Below, in pieces: positions 14,306 through 18,780 of a stretch of DNA of 18,780 nucleotides; position 1 is the stretch's first letter; every line of letters begins with the position of its first letter. The stretch is taken from contig CAYFQH010000039.1 in NCBI GenBank assembly GCA_964345215.1, forward strand, positions 1 to 18,780, written 5' to 3'. Made by a program: the position numbers and the translations under genes. The notes beneath the pieces are model-generated. The model was not told where the DNA came from, did no database searches, and worked only from the letters and a program-made list of their open reading frames with translations. This DNA is from CAYFQH01 sp964345215. GTDB lineage: Bacteria > Bacillota > Clostridia > Christensenellales > Aristaeellaceae.

Positions 14306-15295
14306 TTAAAACAGGGGGATTAAGTAGGATGAAACCATCATCAGCAGGCTCAAGGCCGTTAAAATAATCAGCAAGGGTGAAGTTTTCTTAGGCTGGCCTT
14401 CTTCCTCTTGGGGCTGGAGGAAGGTCTGGTCAAACTGGATAGATCGAAAAAGCTTTTTACCAAAATAAAAAAAGAAAAAGCCTGTAATCAGCGCCGTAGG
14501 TATTAAGGTAAAAAACATATTGGGGGAGGTAGGGGCGGCAAAACTTTGGCCATTTGCTGCGGTTAGCACCTCCTGGGGTAACGTTTGGAGCCAACGGGTC
14601 AAGTAGGTAGAAACCAAAAGGCTTGCTACATTATGAAACAGGTGGTACAAAATACTGTAGCCAATCTGACCTGTTCTGGCTGCTAAAAAGGTGAGTAAAA
14701 AGCCCAGGGCAAGATGAGTGGGTAGGCCCGGCAGGCTTTGGTGCATCAAAGCAAAAAGCAGGGCCGTTAAAATAGTGGCAGTTTTAAGGGTGGTTTCTTT
14801 TTTAAAAGACTGAAACAAAACCCCTCTAAATAAAAACTCTTCGCAAAAAGCCGGAGTGACCCCAACAGCCAGAAGGGCCAACAAAAGTTCTATGTTGGTT
14901 TTGGGCAGAGGGATCGCTCCTGTTTCCTGAAAGGATATGCCTAAGGCATCCAGAAAAAGAAGCCAGAAAGCTGAAACATGGTAAAAGAAAAAGAAACCGC
15001 TAACAGCGCACAAGCCAATATGCAAAACGGTTTTCCAGGGAGGAAAAACCAACAGATTGGTATAAAGGGGGTTGTTTTTCTCCTTCTTAGGGGAAAACAG
15101 CAGATAGGCGGGAAGAAAAAAAATCAGAACCTGCTGAAAAATAGTAACAAGATAGAAGGCAGAGGGGGCCATGTTTTCGTTAAAAAAAGAAAGTTTTGAA
15201 AGAAGAAAGGAAGCTGCAAACATGAGCAGCTGAACCAATAATAAAAGCAGCACCCCTTTGACTGCGCTGCCCTTTTCTTTTTTATCTATTTGCAC
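14306..15295 (-). CDS. CPBP-family intramembrane glutamic endopeptidase
   Basis: The 329-residue membrane protein has about eight hydrophobic segments and the three signature motifs of CPBP (Abi/CAAX-protease-like) enzymes: EEFLFR with Glu152, Glu153 and Arg157; FALMH with Phe181 and His185; and HLFHN with His218 and Asn222. All predicted catalytic residues are intact. The enzyme would cleave a membrane substrate, unknown here; some relatives process peptides or confer bacteriocin immunity. The start is GTG 15295, with AAAGGAG about 8 nt upstream. A hydrophilic, lysine-rich loop follows the last but one membrane helix. It lies between walJ and rlmH, a place where other Firmicutes carry the serine protease gene htrC. 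It is coupled to rlmH downstream. Confidence 0.85.
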   Translation of the reverse strand: MQIDKKEKGSAVKGVLLLLLVQLLMFAASFLLSKLSFFNENMAPSAFYLVTIFQQVLIFFLPAYLLFSPKKEKNNPLYTNLLVFPPWKTVLHIGLCAVSGFFFFYHVSAFWLLFLDALGISFQETGAIPLPKTNIELLLALLAVGVTPAFCEEFLFRGVLFQSFKKETTLKTATILTALLFALMHQSLPGLPTHLALGFLLTFLAARTGQIGYSILYHLFHNVASLLVSTYLTRWLQTLPQEVLTAANGQSFAAPTSPNMFFTLIPTALITGFFFFYFGKKLFRSIQFDQTFLQPQEEEGQPKKTSPLLIILTALSLLMMVSSYLIPLF

Positions 15296-15339
15296 AAATA
15301 AACTCCTTTACAAAAGCTTGTGAGCCTAAGAACATTTGG

Positions 15340-15361
15340 CCTGCCCGGTATGACAGGCAGG
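15340..15361 (-). terminator. Hairpin after walJ, doubtful terminator
   Basis: On the minus strand, CCTGCC and GGCAGG pair around a 10-nt loop immediately after the walJ stop. No T-run follows, so readthrough into the CPBP-rlmH pair is likely. Confidence 0.25.
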
Positions 15362-15362
15362 G

Positions 15363-16193
15363 TTAAATGCCTACGGCAAACTGGCTGGGCCTATGGGTAA
15401 GGGTATACACCTGGTCTGCCTGGTGACGGGGGGCCACGTCAAGGCCAATGTCCCGCCCCGGCACAACTCCTTGGGCCAGCAGCGTTTGGCGGCTTACTTC
15501 ATAGGCCAGCTCCGGCATGTTGTTTTCGCCGCTTAAATGGCCTAAAATGACATGGTTTACTCCGCTTTCAACCAGGTTAAGTACGGCCTGGGCACAGGTT
15601 TCGTTGCTTAAATGGCCTGTTCTGCTTAAAATACGCTGTTTAAGCCGATGGGTATACTTGGGGTTGGCTAACAGCATATTCTCATCGTGGTTGCTTTCTA
15701 AAAGCACAATATCTGAGCCGGAGATCATTTGGTGAACGTGGGAGGAGTAATAGCCAAGGTCCGTTGCAATCGAAAGACTAAATCCCCCGTAAAACAGCCG
15801 GTAGCCCACAGGGTCCGCTGCGTCGTGAGGAACGGAAAAAGGAACTACGCCGATTTCTTTAACAAAAAAGTCCTCCTTAGGGTCAAAGGTACGCACATTC
15901 GTGGGGGAAACGGAGCCGATAAGGCCTTTCATGGCCTCCCAAGTTCCCTTTGAGGCAAACAGGGGTAAATCGTATTTTCGGCTTAAAATGCCCGCCCCTT
16001 TAATATGATCGCTGTGCTCGTGGGTAACCAAAATACCCGTTAGGGTCAAAGGATCAATACCAATGGCTTCCAAGGCCGATACAATGGCCTTACCCGAAAG
16101 GCCCGCGTCAATTAAAAGGCGGGTTTTTCCGGTAGAAACAAACAGGGCATTCCCGCTGGAGCCGCTGTACAAGGGGCATAAGGTAAGGGACAT
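15363..16193 (-). CDS. walJ: WalJ/YycJ-like metallo-beta-lactamase-fold protein
   Basis: The 276-residue protein belongs to the YycJ (WalJ) branch of the metallo-beta-lactamase superfamily, linked to DNA exonuclease activity and to the WalRK cell-wall regulon. It has the family N-terminus (MSL...LYSGSSGNALFV), the metal motif HEHSDH at 58-63, ATDLGYYS, the LLESNHDENML loop, GHLSNETCA and ILGHLSGENNMPE. The C-terminus ends DVAPRHQADQVYTL. Three in-frame ATGs compete (16223, 16199, 16193). GGAGG at about 16204-16208 is 4 nt from 16199 and 10 nt from 16193. The predicted transcript starts near 16219, which excludes 16223. I chose 16193 because known homologues begin MSL. The wal regulatory genes themselves are not in the window. 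Confidence 0.88.
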   Translation of the reverse strand: MSLTLCPLYSGSSGNALFVSTGKTRLLIDAGLSGKAIVSALEAIGIDPLTLTGILVTHEHSDHIKGAGILSRKYDLPLFASKGTWEAMKGLIGSVSPTNVRTFDPKEDFFVKEIGVVPFSVPHDAADPVGYRLFYGGFSLSIATDLGYYSSHVHQMISGSDIVLLESNHDENMLLANPKYTHRLKQRILSRTGHLSNETCAQAVLNLVESGVNHVILGHLSGENNMPELAYEVSRQTLLAQGVVPGRDIGLDVAPRHQADQVYTLTHRPSQFAVGI

Positions 16194-16225
16194 GGTCATA
16201 AAACCTCCAATGATACAATACACCC

Positions 16226-16254
16226 ATTATAGTATGATTTTTGGCGCCGCGCAA
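16226..16254 (-). promoter_or_regulatory. walJ promoter
   Basis: On the minus strand, TTGCGC (16254-16249), 17 bp, then a perfect TATAAT (16231-16226). It separates walJ from the upstream transporter genes and argues against translation from ATG 16223. Confidence 0.6.
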
Positions 16255-16312
16255 GGGAGGGGGTAAGAGAAGTAAAAAGTTGCCCATAAGGTGTAGAAGA
16301 ATGGGAGCATCT

Positions 16313-16353
16313 AAAAAAACGCTCCCCCCTTTGGCAGGGGAAGGAGCGTTTTT
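16313..16353. terminator. Terminator of the ABC permease operon, symmetric
   Basis: AAAAACGCTCC (16315-16325) pairs with GGAGCGTTTTT (16343-16353). A further CCCC/GGGG pairing lies inside the loop. A-runs and T-runs on both sides make it potentially active on both strands; on the minus strand it follows the MalG-like gene. Confidence 0.85.
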
Positions 16354-16436
16354 AAATTACCAATACGTCCTTTAAAATCCAAGTTCCTGTTGCTTTTGGC
16401 CTGGATTCATTACAAGTTCACTTTTTAAGGAGTCGA

Positions 16437-16464
16437 GGTCTTAAATCGTACGATCGTAAAGACC
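16437..16464. repeat. Imperfect inverted repeat downstream of the permease operon
   Basis: GGTCTT (16437-16442) and AAGACC (16459-16464) flank the 10-bp palindrome ATCGTACGAT. It lies about 40 bp after the MalG-like stop and 85 bp before the main terminator on the minus strand. It has no T-run and its function is unknown. Confidence 0.45.
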
Positions 16465-16472
16465 AAGTGTTA

Positions 16473-16533
16473 TTGAATGGAGATTTAAAAGAGCAGCGGC
16501 TTTTTAACCTTTGACTCCCCCTTGAATGGAGAT
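16473..16533. repeat. 12-bp direct repeat at the end of the MalG-like gene
   Basis: TTGAATGGAGAT occurs at 16473-16484 (untranslated) and at 16522-16533 (inside the last codons of the MalG-like gene). It may be the trace of a short duplication at the 3' end. Confidence 0.4.
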
Positions 16534-17382
16534 GCCCTGTAAAAAGTAATTTTGGGCCACAAAGTATAAAAGTAGGGGCGGCACCATAGAAACCAGGGCA
16601 GAGGCAATCATGTGGGCCCATTTTTGCTCATACTGGCCCATTAACAGCCGCAGCCCAGGGGTAAGGGTTTGGTTGTTGGCATCGGTCATAACCATGGTCG
16701 GCCACAAAAAGTCGTTCCAGGAGCCGTTAAAGGCAAACAGGGCTACAACAATAAGCACCGGCACAATTGAGGGCAGGATGATGCGCAAATAAATTTGGAA
16801 GCTGCCTGCCCCGTCAATGGTAGCCGCCTCATCCAAATCCTTGGGGATGCCCTTTAGGAAGTTGCGGATTAAGAAGATATTAAAAACCCCGGACAAGGAA
16901 GGCCAGATCAGGGCGTTTAGATTGTTGATCCAGTTTAAGGAGTTGGCGATTTTAAACAGGGGTAAAATGGCCACCACATTTGGGAACATGCTGATGTACA
17001 TCAATGTCCAAAACAGTCCTTCGCCTCCTTTAAAATCAAGGCGCTCGTAGGCATAGGCCGAAAGAGAGGTGATGAGCAGCACCAACAGGGTGGTTGAAAT
17101 CGACACGATAAAGGAGTTTTTAAACATAACCAAAATGTTTGAAGTTGTGTTAGTGCCTGCGCCCCCAACAAACAGTTCAACGTAGTTAATCGTTGTCCAG
17201 TTTTTGGGGATGAGGCGGCTCAAGTAATCCAAGGGGCCGGTAATGCTGCCAAAGGAGGTAATAAAATCGGCATCGGTTTTAAAGGAGTTGAAAAGAAGCC
17301 ATACTACGGGAATGAGCCAGAGAATCCCGAAGAGAAATAAAAAGGTGAAAGAAATAATTTTTGATTTTTTTGTTGCTTTCAT
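16504..17382 (-). CDS. Carbohydrate ABC transporter permease, MalG-like
   Basis: The 292-residue inner subunit of a family-1 carbohydrate ABC importer is of normal length. It has about six membrane helices, the first at residues 9-34. The cytoplasmic EAA loop, which docks to the ATPase, reads EAATIDGAGSFQIYLRIILP at about 185-204. A periplasmic-side loop between helices 1 and 2 carries GGAGTNTTSN. The C-terminus YFLQGISIQGGVKG is typical of MalG relatives. The ATG at 17382 has AAAGGAG 7 nt upstream and follows the MalF-like gene stop by 19 nt, so both are one operon. The substrate is probably an oligosaccharide or sugar, but cannot be named. No ATPase gene is in the window; Firmicutes often share one MsmK-type ATPase among several such importers. 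Confidence 0.93.
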   Translation of the reverse strand: MKATKKSKIISFTFLFLFGILWLIPVVWLLFNSFKTDADFITSFGSITGPLDYLSRLIPKNWTTINYVELFVGGAGTNTTSNILVMFKNSFIVSISTTLLVLLITSLSAYAYERLDFKGGEGLFWTLMYISMFPNVVAILPLFKIANSLNWINNLNALIWPSLSGVFNIFLIRNFLKGIPKDLDEAATIDGAGSFQIYLRIILPSIVPVLIVVALFAFNGSWNDFLWPTMVMTDANNQTLTPGLRLLMGQYEQKWAHMIASALVSMVPPLLLYFVAQNYFLQGISIQGGVKG

Positions 17383-17401
17383 AATGTTTCTCCTTTCTCA
17401 A

Positions 17402-18754
17402 TCAATCGGGGTTGTTTGCCCGCAGCACCTTCATTTGTATGAAGGAAACAGTCATAATACATAAACCCAGCATCAGGGCCATGGCTGCGGAGATGCCCGC
17501 AACCTGCTTTTTAACAGCGTTTTCATATACGTACATCAGCAGCACTGCATTCGCTTCCTGGTTTGTAAACCCAGTTAAAATCAGGGGTTGGCCATAAATA
17601 TTAAACTGGGCCACAACGGTGGTAATAAGGGTATACATCAGCGGGTAGCGCATGCCGGGCAGGGTTATGTTTATAAACTTTTGCCAGCCGCTGGCCCCAT
17701 CTACCGAGGCGGCCTCGTAATGCTCCAAGGGAATGGAGGCCAGGGCACTTTGGTAAATCACCATGGTGCCGCCAGAAACCCACCAAACAGTAACGACAAC
17801 TAACATGCCCCAGGTATAAGGCGGCATAAACCAGTTGGCGACGGAGCCGAAAAGATGGTTCATCACACCATAGTCGTAGTTAAAAAAGTACCGCCAAGTT
17901 AGGGTCACGGTGGTAATGGACATAATGCTTGGCAAGTAATAAATAGCCTGAAAAAACTTGCTGCCACGGCTTTTGGCCTGAAGGGCCAAAGCCAGGGTCA
18001 GGGGTACCATGATACAAAAAGGCACCGAGAGCAAAACAAACTTTACTGTGTTCCAAAGGCCGTTGCGAAGCTGCTTATAGTAGGTGTTGTTGGAATCCAA
18101 TAGAATGGTTTTAAAGTTTTCAAGGCCTGTAAAAACAGGTTCGGTATACAAATCCCATTTGGTAAAGGCAGCATAAATACCGTAAATGGCCGGGGTAATA
18201 AAAAAGACCACGAACAAAATTAAATGGGGCGATACATAGGCGTAGGGGAGTAAATCCCTTTTAATCACATGCCTGTTATGCTCGTTTTTAAAATTAGGGA
18301 AGGAAAAAGCCACGGCCAGCCCTCCCATAAGCAGGGTGAGAAAGGCCACCGGGGAATAAGATACGCTAATCCTGCCAAAATCCCTCTTTTTAAAAGAAAC
18401 CCCCATTTCTTTTAAAGCATCGCTTAGGGGCGCATAAAGGGTAGGGTTGGCTTTCTCCTGAGCGAAAAGGAGTAAAAAGGCCCCAAAGGATAAAAAGGCC
18501 ACAAAAGAAAAGAGAAAACCCACGTTTAACTGCTTGCGGCCAAAGGCGGCCAGGGCGCCTAACATGGCGCAGATGGCCAGGGGCAGCAGCAAAATGCTGG
18601 CACTTGACAGGGAAAATATAATCTGGGGAAGCCCTATGGATACTTGGGCCGTGGTTTCTTTTAGGGTAGTGGTGGCTGTAATGGAAGTAAAGAAGAGCAA
18701 AACCAAAAACAGCCCCGAAAAAAGAGCAGCTAACAAGTGACGTTTCACTTTCAT
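17402..18754 (-). CDS. Carbohydrate ABC transporter permease, MalF-like, with N-terminal membrane extension
   Basis: The 450-residue protein is longer than the usual 290-320 residues. Residues about 165-450 form a standard permease: LLPYAYVSPHLILFVVFFITPAIYGIYAAFTKWD begins the core, and the EAA loop is EAASVDGASGWQKFINITLP at about 347-366. The first 160 residues add roughly four hydrophobic segments (about 7-27, 44-71, 78-98, 134-152), a hydrophilic stretch around 99-130, and no recognised domain. Family MalF proteins do carry additional N-terminal helices, but the arrangement here is not one I recognise. AAAGGAGG precedes the ATG at 18754. Only 26 bases of upstream sequence are visible, so the promoter and any binding-protein gene lie outside. 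The stop is TGA, 19 nt before the MalG-like start. Confidence 0.9.
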   Translation of the reverse strand: MKVKRHLLAALFSGLFLVLLFFTSITATTTLKETTAQVSIGLPQIIFSLSSASILLLPLAICAMLGALAAFGRKQLNVGFLFSFVAFLSFGAFLLLFAQEKANPTLYAPLSDALKEMGVSFKKRDFGRISVSYSPVAFLTLLMGGLAVAFSFPNFKNEHNRHVIKRDLLPYAYVSPHLILFVVFFITPAIYGIYAAFTKWDLYTEPVFTGLENFKTILLDSNNTYYKQLRNGLWNTVKFVLLSVPFCIMVPLTLALALQAKSRGSKFFQAIYYLPSIMSITTVTLTWRYFFNYDYGVMNHLFGSVANWFMPPYTWGMLVVVTVWWVSGGTMVIYQSALASIPLEHYEAASVDGASGWQKFINITLPGMRYPLMYTLITTVVAQFNIYGQPLILTGFTNQEANAVLLMYVYENAVKKQVAGISAAMALMLGLCIMTVSFIQMKVLRANNPD

Positions 18755-18780
18755 CTCTTTTTCCTCCTTTTATAATCGTT

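Overview
The window looks like chromosomal DNA from a low-to-moderate GC Firmicute, most likely a clostridial lineage. The reasons are strong AGGAGG-type ribosome binding sites, occasional TTG and GTG starts, classical sigma-A promoters, a Firmicutes-type addA, and the walJ (yycJ) / rlmH neighbourhood. Two 16-bp sites matching the ParB-binding sequence parS, together with walJ and rlmH, suggest that it lies near the replication origin. Most genes are on the minus strand, so if leading-strand bias holds, oriC lies beyond the high-coordinate end (inference). A run of exactly 100 N at 12612-12711 marks an assembly gap inside one gene.

Layout. 1-1002 (-): N-terminal 334 residues of an NCS2-like purine/pyrimidine permease, cut by the window edge, with a promoter flanked by inverted PurBox-like elements. 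1258-3528 (+): a large exported solute-binding protein gene that is one continuous frame except for a single TAG at codon 115. A shared terminator follows. 3606-5006 (-): a glyoxalase-like protein and a metallo-beta-lactamase-fold hydrolase, probably one unit behind two candidate promoters. 5151-9530 (-): addA (helicase-nuclease) coupled to a HisJ-like PHP phosphatase. The addA promoter, a 12-bp palindrome, two parS sites and a TTG start occupy the addA leader. 9761-12223 (+): glycogen phosphorylase, transcribed divergently from addA.

12359-13524 (-): a TetR-family regulator and an overlapping FMN-reductase/iron-sulfur flavoprotein gene that contains the gap. A perfect 11+11 bp inverted repeat lies over the regulator's own promoter. 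13818-15295 (-): a CPBP intramembrane protease coupled to rlmH. 15363-16193 (-): walJ/yycJ with its own promoter. 16504-18754 (-): two permeases of a carbohydrate-type ABC importer (MalF-like with an unusual N-terminal membrane extension, then MalG-like), ending at a strong terminator.

Functionally this is a housekeeping region near the origin (recombination repair, 23S rRNA methylation, WalJ) with carbohydrate import and storage genes interleaved. I see no CRISPR array, insertion sequence, tRNA or rRNA. No gene-free stretch exceeds 300 bases. The points most worth a second look are the parS pair built into the addA leader, which also misleads start calling, the in-frame amber codon in the solute-binding protein, and a cluster of DnaA-box-like 9-mers inside addA. 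I did not find a clearly new multi-gene defence or metabolic system.
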